DNA of 64,000 bases from assembly GCA_022828595.1 (NCBI GenBank), contig JAKGHH010000003.1:57029759-57093758 (forward strand), written 5' to 3'. The stretch is from Nelumbo lutea (Eukaryota; Streptophyta; Magnoliopsida; Proteales; Nelumbonaceae). Shown here piece after piece: positions 25,101 to 36,031 of the stretch (position 1 is the stretch's first letter; each line of letters opens with the position of its first letter). The position numbers were made by a program, and so were the translations under genes. The notes under the pieces are model-generated. The model worked only from the letters and a program-made list of their open reading frames with translations. It was not told the DNA's origin and made no database searches.

Positions 25101-27637
25101 TCTCACTCTCTTGAATAATGTCCCTGAGATGCATTGCAAAAGAGTTTGATCGGTCTATTGGAATTGCAGGATAAAGGAGGAGACCTGCTTCAAGAACTTT
25201 TAATTGACGCCTTTGCCAAAGATGGTATTCATGGGCATCATTGAATTCAGATGGTTTTAGGTGGCGAAGGAGCTCAAGAGGAAGAATGATTGTCTCAGGT
25301 CGCTTACCCATCTGTCGGAAACAAATAAGATAATAACAATTGGTTTAGCAACTACCAAATTTGATCAAGAAAATACACTATAGGAAAAAACGTAGGGAAG
25401 GGCATGCTCAGAGTCACATGCTACAACTCAATATAGCACTAATTGTCTGCATACTCTTAGAAAATTATTGAAGCTTCGAGAAGCATTTTAGTATTGATTA
25501 TATACTTAGTATGATCTATTTTCCCCCTAATTAAAGCTTAAAAGGCTTGAATTGCAACCTTATGATAATGTGTTTCTATTTAAATTAGATTTTTTGCTCT
25601 TACAACACTTGAATTTTGCAAAAAAGAAAAATCACTTTAGATTGTAGTAAAGTATTAAAATGGCCATTTTCATCTCGAACTATGATGAAAAGGCCTCTTT
25701 AAGGAAAAAACAAATTATGGTAAAGACGTAGTTTATAGGTCTGTTAGACAATGAATAAAATAATAAAAACATTCTTAGGTGGCACTAATCAAGTTTGAAA
25801 GTAACCACTTTACTAAGTAAATTACTTCAAGATCTATGATGGTATGAAGTTAATTAACTAAGTTAAATAAGTTACATTGATTAAGATAACTAAGTAAATT
25901 AACCAACTATGTAAATTAAGCAACTGAATAAGTAAATTAAACTAAGTAAATAACCTCAGTTAATTAAGTACAATCTGAATAAGTAAATTTACACAATTAA
26001 GCAATATTTTAAAATCTGATTCGAAAACTGAACCACTTTGGTCACTAGTTTCTAACGGTTCAATCTTCTTGTCTGAATGGATCAACTTGTAACAACTTAA
26101 AAAATTGCTGATGGTTTGACCGCCTAGGTCAGCAGGCCACTAATCAATGCAATGGTATTTTGCCAAAGAGTAGTTTGGGGTAGAGCTGGAACTAGTCTCC
26201 TGACCGATTCTTGGGCTGAATGGTCCAACCATCTAGGTCAATGATGATTTGAAAACCAAGAGCAGCTCAACCATTTAGATCAACAGTTTGCTGACCAAGC
26301 CATGTTTTGTTTTGTTTTTTTTTTTTTAAAAAAAATCCAGACCAAGTATAAAATAGAATCAGACAGTTGATCGATTCTTGGGTCAAGCAGTTTAATCACC
26401 CGGATCAATGATGATTTCAAAACCATGCAATTAAGTTAATTGACTAAATAAGTTAAGCTAAGTACACAGAGTAATCAACTTAAATAAATTGCACTAATTA
26501 AGAAAATTAAGCAAATTAAGCCAACTATGTAAATTAACCAATTGATTAAGTCAATTAAGTAAATTAAGTTACTATTAATTAAGTAATTAAATTAATTAAA
26601 TTAATTAAAGAAATTAAGTGAATTTGTTTAACTAAGCAAATTTAGTTACTAAGTTAACTACGTTAGCTTAGTAAATTAGGTAACTGCTAACTAACATTAC
26701 TTAAGGTAATTAAGTTAGTGTTTAAGTAATAATTTACTTTTAATTGTTGTTAATGATTTACTATTAAATTAACTGTTGTTAATTTAATAACTCTAACTTG
26801 ATAAAGTCCTTTACTTCAAGGTTAATAAAATTTATTTTTCGAGTAATAGATTTTTCAACATCTAATTGCTTTTCAAACTTTAGGGTCAAAAGTTTTCTTT
26901 TAAAACCTGAGTAGTACCACATAATCATGTGTTTATTATTTTATTTATTGTCAAATGAATTTGTCAATGGCATCTCTAATGTTGTTTGTTTATTCCTTAA
27001 AGTGGTCTTTCCATCGTAGTTGGAGGGTGAAAATGGCCCTTTTAATTCTTTAGGGTCTAAAGTGACTTTTCTTTTTTCTTTTTTTTTTAATTCAAGGATT
27101 GTCATAGCCAAAAATCCATTTTAAATTAAGGACCTAATACCATATTCTCAACTCTAAATTGTTGTTGGTTGCCTAGGCTGAACTTTTAGTTAGTCGACCT
27201 TCTACATACTATATACTTGTTAAAACTATTTTTTGAACTCAACATTACATCAATGGCGTTTTATAAGATTTGTTGTAGTGCAGTCAAGAATGAATTTATG
27301 AAGGTCATGGAGGACTTTCAATCAAATGGTGTTTTAGAAATTAAATAAACTTAAATGCCACTTTGATTCCATTGATTCTCAAGAAAAGGGTGCATCAGAG
27401 TTCAAGGACTTTAGCCCATCAACCAAATGGGGAGAATGTACAGAATCATTATAAAGTGTCATCTAAAACAAGTAAGAATGTTTGGGGGGATGTAATCTCG
27501 AAGTCTCAAGGCACTTTTGTTGAAGGTTGTCAAATTCTTATTGAGGTTCTAAATTTCTAATTACTAATAAGATCCTAGATTCAAGAATAAAAAGTGGATA
27601 GGCTCGGGTGCTACCTATGATGGATGCATATGTCCTG

Positions 27638-27684
<47 letters not shown>

Positions 27685-29488
27685 TCTATTTTATTTTTTA
27701 TTTAATTATAACATAATGGGTTGATCCATTTATTATAACCTCATTGGAAAATAGTTTTATTTTTATTAGTTGGGATTTTAAATAGGTTTAGGTTTCTATA
27801 ATGTTAAAATAATGGTTATGGGTTTAATTAGTGAAGTTTTTATTATAAATTAGTAGAACTCTATACTATAAAATAAAAATAAATATTCTTTAAATATAAG
27901 ATTCAATGAAAGAAATTTGGAATTAAATCATTAATACATTAAATTTAGGCCTTAATGAGAGGTAAAAAGTTACAACCCAAATTATGTTTTCTACCTTCAT
28001 AATAGCATAATAGAAAGAGACTAATTTCAAAAATAGTGAAATTTTTGTTAAAGAGAATCTAAAACTGTTAGACACCATTCATAATTTTAATGTCGAACAA
28101 AATTTCATTTAAAAATAATGAAAATAATAACAGTTATTAAAATTATTATAAATGATTAATAAAATTAAATTTATTAAAAATATTTATTCATATTAAATTA
28201 ACAATAATTATTTTCTATAAATCAACATTAAAAGAAAAATAGGGATGGCAATTTTCCCCATCCCCAACAGGTTCACGACTTCCCTGACCCGATGGGACTG
28301 GGGATGTAGATTGCTTTAGTGGAGTGAGGACAGGGATTAATTAATAGCGATCCTTGATTGAAGTTGGGGTCGGAGATGGGGAATGAGATCCCCACCCTGC
28401 CCTGACCCCAATTATATATATTAAATATCATTCATATTAAATATGAATTATTACATATATATCAAAATATATTTAAAATAGTATTTATATTTTAAATTTT
28501 TTATTTATTTTAAGTAATTTTATTTTTTATAAAATATTGTTAATTAAAAAAATTCTAGGATTCGAGTCTCCACGAGAACCCATCCCGTCAGGGATCGGGA
28601 TCGGGGATTTAATCCAAAATGGATGCGGGAATATCAGAATATAATCCCCGCCATTCCCAAATCCTAATAGATGTTTTAGACATTTTAGCTTGGTGTTTAC
28701 CAGCCATGGAGGAATAGAATAAGCCATAAAAGGTGGTGTGATAGTTGTTTGTTTATTTTCCTGAAAGCTTGTTCACGTTGTTTGATTTTGATTTTTGATA
28801 CAACGTTTAGCCTGAAAGCCTGAACCGAGCGCACCGGCGGACGACGGAACCACAACGGAAGGTGCATGTGAGTGCGATTCCAGGAGGAAAAGAGCACTCC
28901 ATCCAAGTGTAAACACATACATACCTGGCCAACGAGGGTCCTCATGAGGGTTTTCCTAAGCCTGTTGTCGCACTGCTCCGACACCCCCATCTGGTGCCTC
29001 ATGATCTCTGCCGATGTCAACGGCCGCTTCGACCTCATGGGTGGCGCCGTGTTAAAATTAAAACCATGGTTCATCCTGGTGTTGGAAGGTGGGGAGCCGC
29101 CAGCTTTCGGTGACGACGGGTTCGACCCACCCGTCTTCCTCTGCGAAGAAAGACGCTTCACCGACTTCAACCCAAGCAATCTCTTTGTGTTACTGGTTCC
29201 GGACAAACTTGGGCAATTAGGTTTGGTCCCAGCACCACCGCCGCCTCCGGCATCCTCGTTATCATGTGCCGAGTAGTACGCTAATGGGTTCTTCCCTCCG
29301 AACCCTGGAGACGAGCGGCATGCCGTGAAGAAAACCTCGTAGGCCGTCTCTCTCAAATCATCTCGGTCGATCCCCTCAATTTTGCCGAAGGGCCAATCGA
29401 GATCGCCTTCTGCTGATAAGTTGTATTCTGATCGGGAAGTCGTCGAGGAGCCTCCAATGGAGTCGCGGCGGGTGTGTTGATGGACCAT
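22143..29488 (-). CDS. Plant UNC-13-like protein (DUF810, MUN/MHD domains)
   Basis: Five exons on the minus strand: 29488-28925, 25311-24430, 24299-23844, 23605-23419 and 23125-22143. All introns are GT-AG, phases 0, 0, 0 and 1, and the spliced frame is 1023 residues, close to the Arabidopsis At2g33420/At2g25800 type (about 1000-1040). Landmarks: DDLRETAYE (residues 43-51), SKRPLTSAEIMRHQM (about 153-167), exon 2 KRPETIILPLELLRHLKPS and CHWADGFPINV, exon 3 FSPILKKWYPIAAGVAVVTL, exon 5 LPPLTRC and the C-terminal NTILRVLCHRND followed by a Lys-rich end. Family knowledge: the relative PATROL1 acts in exocytic delivery of a plasma-membrane proton pump, and MUN domains act in vesicle priming. The role of this copy is inferred, most likely membrane trafficking. 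The start at 29488 is the first ATG after an in-frame stop at 29558-29560. Intron 1 is 3.6 kb and repeat-filled. A Gly run lies at residues 81-86. Confidence 0.92.
25375..26790. repeat. AT-rich degenerate TTAAGTAAATTAA arrays in UNC-13 intron 1
   Basis: Two stretches (about 25840-26000 and 26430-26790) consist of degenerate AAGTAAATTAA/TAATTAAGTT words. Between them, at 26013-26430, lies a copy of the CGGTTCGACC-type dispersed repeat (words GGTTTGACCGCCTAGGTCA and TGACCGATTCTTGGG). No coding sequence. Confidence 0.5.
27254..27603 (+). mobile_element. LINE reverse-transcriptase fragment
   Basis: The plus-strand translation, with at least two frame changes, follows the start of the LINE RT domain. 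A segment with KVMEDFQSNGVLE is followed by IPLILKK, then FKDF-P, and later a DVISKSQGTFVEG-QIL segment that corresponds to the family motif with FVEGRQIL. It ends near a DSRIKSG-like stretch. The piece is 5'- and 3'-truncated and lies antisense within UNC-13 intron 1. It is a dead relic, assigned from known LINE RT motif order. Confidence 0.7.
27642..27682. repeat. (AT)n microsatellite
   Basis: About 20 uninterrupted TA units, directly downstream of the LINE fragment. Confidence 0.92.
28242..28667. mobile_element. AGGGATGGCAAT-type repeat in UNC-13 intron 1
   Basis: It begins ATAGGGATGGCAATTTTCCC and ends near GCCATTCCCAAATCCTA, a degraded inverse of the start. Two GC-rich ends flank an AT-rich core (28410-28550). 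It belongs to the same family as 61617-61845 and the right edge of the window. Confidence 0.5.
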
Positions 29489-29817
29489 GTGGAACGGTTG
29501 ATCCCGAATTGGGATTGGAGAGGTGGAATGGAGGGCGCCGGGGGGAAGGGTTGGGAGTCAGAGTCTGGCGAGGAAATGTCATCAGATATCCGGCGCGAGA
29601 GGTGAGGATGGAGGGGTGATCATCGGCATAGAGATGGATGGGTGACGTTGGTTTTGCCAGCGATATCATGCGAAGAAAACGAGAAGCGAGGAAGGTGGAG
29701 AAAACAAAACAACAAGTCTGGAAACCCGAAAGAGGAGATAAAATGGAGATCAGGGAGAGAGAAACGTTGGCTGTCTATATTTAGAATTGCTTAATTTAAT
29801 TAATTTAATGTATTGCC
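29489..29817 (-). promoter_or_regulatory. 5' leader of the UNC-13-like gene, with overlapping uORF
   Basis: On the minus strand this is pyrimidine-rich close to the putative start. An upstream ATG at 29669 opens a 97-codon frame that ends at 29376, inside the main coding exon and in another frame. If transcription starts above 29669, this overlapping uORF could reduce translation of the main ORF. Confidence 0.35.
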
Positions 29818-29829
29818 TATATTTATATA
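29818..29829 (-). promoter_or_regulatory. Candidate TATA box of the UNC-13-like gene
   Basis: On the minus strand the sequence reads TATATAAATATA, about 330 bp upstream of the start codon. The region is AT-rich, so chance is possible. Confidence 0.35.
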
Positions 29830-29930
29830 ATATATTTGTCTGCAACCTTGACATTGCTTCATGTCTCTAACCCTTCGATGCATTTCTGTGGCCGTCACAG
29901 CAGTACATCAAAGGCCGTGATTCAAGGTTT

Positions 29931-30330
29931 TCCACGTTGAATGCATGGACATAAATCTACATGCACGTAGGGTGATTAAATATAGTTGTTGTAAGTTTCG
30001 GAACCAATTGAAACCAATTACCATCCAACCTTTCAGGTTATTACTTATTAGGTAGGGTTAAGTTTCAAATTCTTGGGACTAACCTCCACCCTTCTTGAAC
30101 CATGGTCGTGATTCAAAGTTAGTTTTAGCCTAGCGCTACTCCAACTGATTTTTCCATGTTGAATGCATGGTCATAATTCTACATGTAGGGGTGATTAAAT
30201 GCGTCAATTCTATGTTCTAACCGAAACCAACTGGAACCAACTTCCATCCAACCTTCCAGAATTATTTGTTAGGGTCCAGTTTTATAAATTCTTGGAATTA
30301 ACCTCCACCTAGTTTGATTATGGGGTATCA
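29931..30330. repeat. Tandem duplication, period 222 bp
   Basis: Copy 1 starts TCCACGTTGAATGCATGG (29931) and copy 2 starts TCCATGTTGAATGCATGG (30153). Both continue with TCTACATG, GGTGATTAAAT, CCATCCAACCTT and ACCTCCACC in the same order. The copies are well diverged and non-coding. Confidence 0.75.
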
Positions 30331-30450
30331 GTGGTTTATCTTACATGAACCAATTTAGATAACTGACCTTGATTGGCCTTGGTTGAACTAGTTTGGGTAT
30401 AACAAATTTGAATTTACCACACCGTTTTAAATGATGGATTAATAATTATG

Positions 30451-30832
30451 TATGTGTTTGGTTTCGTGGGCATTTATATATGGGGTGTTGTGTTTATTAA
30501 AAAGTGTTACTTTAAACATTCATTGTTTTTGTTGTTTGGTTGGGTGTTTCATGAGCTTTTCAATTAACACCCCATAAAGCTATCTTCCATCTCAGCTTAC
30601 AATGCTTCGGGTAAGCATTTCATTTCAGTAAATGTTGGGGCGTTGGGAGAAACCAAAATTTGAAGTTTCCCCTAATGTCTCATGCACACATAAATTCAAA
30701 TGTTTCTGTTTTTTAGTGTTTATTTGATAAACGTTGAAATCAAACAATGGTTTCATTTACGATAAATGCCAACGCCTAAGTGGCACTAATGTGGTGGCGT
30801 TTTTCTAATAAATTCCAACAAAACCAAACATA
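30451..30832. mobile_element. MITE-like element with TGTTTGGTTT ends
   Basis: The left end TATGTGTTTGGTTTCG and the right end AAAACCAAACATAG are imperfect inverted copies, about 380 bp apart. Such TGTTTGGTTT termini are common in plant hAT-like MITEs. No clear target duplication, and the ends are approximate. Confidence 0.4.
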
Positions 30833-31079
30833 GCCTATGTTATATTGTTTGGGCTGATTTTAGATTGTATTATATTTGCATTGAGATTGCATTTAATTAA
30901 ACTGTGGAATGTGTGTGAAGTTGACTATGAATTAGTGATGAATATGTGATATTTAATTATGTTGTTTATAGGTTATGTTTTATTTTCTTTGAGATTGAAT
31001 GTCTCTATATGTGTGTGTATGTATATTTTTTTTTTGTTTAAAGGGAAAATTCATTAAAATGAGCAACGAAGTAACAACA

Positions 31080-31400
31080 TTAAGATAAAGGCCTATTAGA
31101 TTCTTGGACTGGTAGAGAGTGAATCCATCCTAAACACTCATTCACAAAGAAGCCAGACTCTTCTAGATCCTTCTTTGCTAGCATATGGGCAACCATATTT
31201 CTACTCCTATTTACATGAAAAAAAACGAGCATTTAGGCTAGAAACTTCAGCTAAGATGTCCTTTCAACAGAAAAAAAGCATATGCAAGTAATTCACTCTT
31301 TCCACTAGACGTAACTTGGACAAGAAGCAGGCAATCGGACTCCACAGTCACTTGATGAACAAAGAGGGATTTAACTAAGGGCTTGTTCATTTTTACTAAA
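31080..31400 (-). mobile_element. RNase H-like fragment of a LINE-type protein
   Basis: The minus-strand translation contains FHVNRSRNMVAHMLAKKDLE, the pattern of the C-terminal RNase H (RVT_3-type) segment found in plant LINE-derived proteins (family pattern R-x-N-x-V-A-H-x-L-A). It is followed by a hydrophilic tail and a stop. Upstream the frame is broken. A short truncated relic. Confidence 0.5.
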
Positions 31401-31899
31401 GTCTGATAACAGAATGCCTATGAAAAAGTAGTAACAATTACATTTATAGGTGTATTGGAGTTGGTGAACTTTTCTTGGTTCTGAAGTCTAAATGTCGAGT
31501 TCTAAACAATGACAATTGACCATTTTAACCCTAGATATGAGAAGGTTTGTCTAACTATTTAAAAAACTAATTGACAAATAATTAAATTAATATAAATTAA
31601 TTAATAAATAATGGAATTGATAAAATTTGTAAATTATTAATTTTTGTTAAATAAGTAAAAAATTATGTATTAATTAATTAAAATAGTTAGTTATTAAATA
31701 ATTGAATAAATAATAAAATAATCATTACTAGATACTTAAATAATTATAAATAGGTAATTAAATAATACATATATAATTAATTAATTATACAATTAGATGA
31801 CTAATTAATTAGTATTAACTAGTTAACTAATAATTTTTAAAAAAATATTTCATTATTAATATTTTATTTTTATTTTATTTATTATTATTTGGCCATTAC

Positions 31900-32232
31900 T
31901 CTGGTGTAATTTAAGCAGAAAACAAGAAAAAATAAGGGAAAATTAGAAAAAAGAAGAAAGAAGAGAGGAAAAGAAGAGAAGAGAAGAAGAACGAGAAAAG
32001 AAAGGAGCATATCTAATCTATTTCTGACTCCCAAAATTGTTATTTATATGTTTCTTTTACAAAGAGAACTACAGTGACATATATGCCCGTTCTACCTAAA
32101 TCAATAATTAACAAATAATAACAATAACAATAACGCCAACTAAAAATGACCCAAAATAACTAATAACAACTGATAGAAAACATCAACTAATAAGGCAGGG
32201 ACAACACTAATTTATTGGGTAGTTTTTCCACA
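31900..32232 (-). repeat. Probable copia LTR (left boundary uncertain)
   Basis: On the minus strand the polypurine-like word TTGAGGGGGAG (complement of 32236-32246) is directly followed by TGTGGAAAAACTACCC, as expected at the start of a 3' LTR. A TATAAATA on the minus strand lies near 32044-32051. The far end of the LTR could not be fixed, and no second LTR is present in the window. Confidence 0.5.
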
Positions 32233-32288
32233 CTCCCCCTCAAGTTGGGAATATATATTGGCAATTCCCAGTTTGCATAGTTGAGTCT

Positions 32289-34484
32289 CTAACTTGACCC
32301 TTGTAACAACTTTGGTGAAGAGATCAACAAGCTATATATCTGAGGCAACATAAAGAAGGCACACTTCTTGAGAGGCAACTCTTTCTCTAATAAAGTGTTG
32401 GTCCACCTTAATATATTTGGTCCCATAATGATGTATTGGATTATGAGCAATATTAATACCATCTTGGTTATCACTAAATAGCATTAGGGGCCTTTCATAT
32501 TCAATCACTAACTCCTCAATTAGTGATCTTAGCCATAAGACTTCTACTACCCCATTAGCCATAAATATGTACTATGCTTCAACACTAGAATAGGCAACAA
32601 CATTTTGTTTCTTACTCCTCCAATAAACAAAATTGCCCCCAATAAGGGCACAATACCCTATCATCAACATATCCAACCCAGTTTGCATTATTATAACTTC
32701 TATTTTCATATGACCATTATTCTTGAAGAGTATACCTCTACTTGGACACCTCTTCAAATATGTAAGTATCCTCTCAACTGTAAGGAGATGGGATGTTTTA
32801 GGAGACTGTATATATTGACTAACAACACTAACAACAGAAGAATTATCCAGGCATGTTAGAAAGAGGTAGATAAGCTTTCTAATCAGTCGTTGATACATGG
32901 TTTTATCTTCAAGTGGCTCACCCCTTCTACATTTATCTTATGATTTGGCTCAATTGGTGTGTCTACTAGTTTAACTCCCAATTTTCCAGTTTCTTCTAGG
33001 AGAGTTAAGGTTAAACCTGTTTTTCTTGAAAATGATCAGATTGAGCCTATACATAGCCAAATTTCTCCAAGGCATGTCTAAAACTATCAAAACATGACCT
33101 TGGAAGCTATTTCAAACCATACAAGGCCTTCTTCAATCGGTAGACTTCTACTATGTTCATTATAGAAGCATAGAGGCAACTCCATATATACTTCCTCCTA
33201 TAGATCATCATTCAAGAAAGCATTTTTGACATCCATTTGGAACAACGGCCATGAGAAGTTTGTAGCAAGTGACAACAATACTCTGATTTTGTTCATTTTG
33301 GCAATTGGTGCAAAAGTTTCTACATAATCAATAGCATAAGTTTGTGTGTATCCCTTAGCAATCTGTTAAACTTTGTAACTTTAAATTGAGCCATCTGCAT
33401 TGTACTTCACTCTAAATATCTATCCACACCTAATCGATTTCTTCCCTCTTGGCTGATTTACTAGCTCCTAAGTATCATTTTTGATAAATGCATCTATCTC
33501 AACTTTCATTATTTCCTTCCTCTTAGGTACTACCAAGGCTTCCTACACAATTTTGGGAATGGGTATAATAGCAATGGACACCAAAAAAGGTTTATATGAT
33601 GGTGAAAGGTGGTCATAAGAAAGAAATTGAGAGATGCAATGGGCAGTAGATAAGGTGCAACAATGCTTTCCTTTGCCTATTGCGATAGGAAGGTCATGAT
33701 CATCTGTGGGAGGTTGAGTTTCAATGGTGGTAATAGGCATATCATCTACAATAGTTATAGGTACAAAGAGTGTAATACCTGAATCTGGAGCAACAAAGGA
33801 GACTAGAAGTGGCTTGGACTGCTTATCACTAGAACTAACTTACCTCCACCATCGCCTGTAAAACACTTAACTCCTTGCACTTCTGATAGCCCCCTCACTA
33901 CATTCCCCTTTAGTGACAGGAATAGGTAATAGAACTTTTTGGGAAAACACCCCGCTCACCACTCTCCCCTAGAAATGAAATCTTGGAGTAATAAGGGACT
34001 TCCTCAAAGAAGGTAACATCCATAGACACAAACCGAGTCCTAGAGACAAGATCATAACAATAATACCCCTTTTGATTTTGTGCATACCCAAAAAAGATAC
34101 ACTTGACTTCCTTAGGGTCAAATTTAGAATTGTAAGGTCCAATTATTTGAACAAAGCAAGTTCACTCAAAGGTCTAAAGGGGAATAGTAAATTGGTCCTT
34201 ATTAGGGTATAACAGGTTAAAAGGAGCTTTCATGTCTAAAATCCGTACAGGAACTTTGTTGATAAGATAAATAGCTCTGTGGATGGTGTCCCTTAGAACT
34301 GAATAGGAACATTAGAATTTAGCATGATGCTCCTAGCAACTTCAAGGATGTTCTTTTCTTTCTTTCAACTATTCCATTTTATTAAGGTGTATGAGGATGA
34401 TGGATAACCCCATATTCAAGGAGATATGAGGCCAAGGGTTTTGCAAAATACTCCTTGGCATTATCAAATCTATGATTTTTTTAT
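32289..34484 (-). mobile_element. Ty1/copia pol remnant (integrase to RNase H)
   Basis: Read on the minus strand from 34484 downward. An integrase core piece contains DNAKEYFAKPL, then the integrase C-terminal part with GIVERK. A QKGYYCYDLVSRTRF-like stretch and an RT N-terminal linker (ALVVPKRKEIMKVE) follow. The RT piece has MDVKNAFLNDDL. The C-terminal part and RNase H have KLIYLFLTC, SKKQNVVAYSSVEA (32572-32898) and HYGTKYIKVDQHFIRE (32332-32562). This order is that of copia pol. Many stop codons and frameshifts interrupt it, and gag and the 5' LTR are missing. The upstream end stops exactly at a CACTA-type terminus. Confidence 0.85.
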
Positions 34485-34600
34485 CACTACAAGAAAATTG
34501 GGCATTAGCGGTAGTTTTTTAGGTAGCACACAAATGGCTGCCGGTAAAAACTAGATTGCCTGTTGTTATGCTAAAGCCTGCGAAAAATAGGATTTTCTTC
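34485..34600. mobile_element. CACTA (En/Spm) transposon terminus
   Basis: CACTACAAGAAAA at 34485-34497 is the conserved end of plant CACTA elements. It is followed by subterminal words in both orientations, GCGGTAGTTTTTTAGGTAG and GCCGGTAAAAACTAG, as is usual inside CACTA ends. The flanking base triplet is TAT. No matching inverse end (TTTTCTTGTAGTG) was found to the right, so the extent is unknown. It may have cut into the copia integrase region, or the copia sequence may have been deleted there. Confidence 0.65.
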
Positions 34601-34740
34601 CTCACACTCTTTTTCTTTCATTTATTTGTCTCCCCACTCTCCTCTCTCCTCTCTCCCCTCTCTTTTCTCACTTTGTTCTCACTTCTCCCCTAGTCTTCCC
34701 ACACCACCGAACTGCATCCAATCGTGATGGCATCGGCAAT

Positions 34741-34742
<2 letters not shown>

Positions 34743-34817
<75 letters not shown>
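34743..34817. repeat. (CT)n microsatellite
   Basis: About 37 uninterrupted CT units. Confidence 0.95.
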
Positions 34818-34820
<3 letters not shown>

Positions 34821-35719
34821 TTAATCTCCAACAGATGTGGATTTCAGCTTCTTTCAGTGAACTTTAGATTCTAGGAGGCTAGGATTTGGGACAGCTTCAC
34901 ATTTTTATTTATTGGTTTCCTAAATCCCATTCTAATAAGCATTTCATAGGGGATGATTTGGGAGAACCTCTACATGTTTGATCTCTTGAAGCTATTTGTT
35001 CGCAAATCCTTTGGATCTTTGCAAGGTTAGTTTTCAATTATTTTCAATGCTATTTTATTTTATTTAGAAAATTGTAGATCTATATTCATTATTTTTGCTA
35101 GATGAAAGATTATCTTATTAGTATTTGCAAAATTAATTAGTGTGCTTCTTAGGTCAGATCCACCTTCTTTGGTAAAATCATTGATGGATCTGAGTTTGCT
35201 GAACTGGAAAACAACAGATGCATAACATAAAACATAAATCCCCTTCATCTAAAAAGCATTACATGATCTAGATTTAATCCATTTTAACCCATTGACACCA
35301 TTAGGAAGACTCATCAAAACAGCCGATGCATGACATAATTCACTGGGATATTGTTATATATGGTGGTTGATAAATTTTTGTAGATATCATGTACAGGTCA
35401 TAGTTACAAATACTTCTTTTTGTAAGTATTTCATGAGGGAACCTATCCCTCTTTTTGTATTAATTCAAATGTGTTTTCATTAGCCTATAAAAAATTACAA
35501 CAATATCATTTGGTTTGAACTTTGAGTTGTTCTTTGTAAATATAGCAAAGGGATGTATCATTCTCCAAATTAAAGAAAAGTAATTGTTCTTTGCATAATT
35601 ACTTTGACTTGTTATTCCTTGTGAAAACTCTAGTGTTTGTCCTATGGAAGTATGGAACATTTAATTTGTATTTTTATTTTCTATTTTTTCAAAGCAACTG
35701 TAAAATTCATTAAATAGGC

Positions 35720-36031
35720 ATCAAGAAGAAAATCCAAGTGTACATTGTGAGCATCAGAACAAGGAGGCTTCCAACAAAACAGAGCTCCAAAACAAAGAGA
35801 GAGAGAGAGAGAAGAAAGCATATCAAATTGGGTTTGTATTGTTGAAAATTATTATAATTGCGTTCTATTATGTCCTATCAATAACTATCAAGAAGAAAAT
35901 CCAAGTGTACATTGTGAGCATCGGAACAAGGAGGCTTCCAACAAAACAGAGCTCCAAAACAAAGAGAGAGAGAGAGAGAAGAGAAAAAGAGAGAAGAAAG
36001 CATATCAAATTGGGTTTGTATTGTTGAAGAT
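35720..36031. repeat. Tandem duplication, period 167 bp
   Basis: Copy 1 starts at 35720 and copy 2 at 35887, both with ATCAAGAAGAAAATCCAAG. Both carry GGAGGCTTCCAACAAAACAG, a (GA)n run and GCATATCAAATTGGGTTTG. The copies are almost the same apart from the GA-run length, which suggests a recent duplication. Confidence 0.85.

Noticed and set aside
28872..29276. 134-codon plus-strand frame
   Set aside because: Antisense of UNC-13 exon 1, which has clear family motifs in the other direction.
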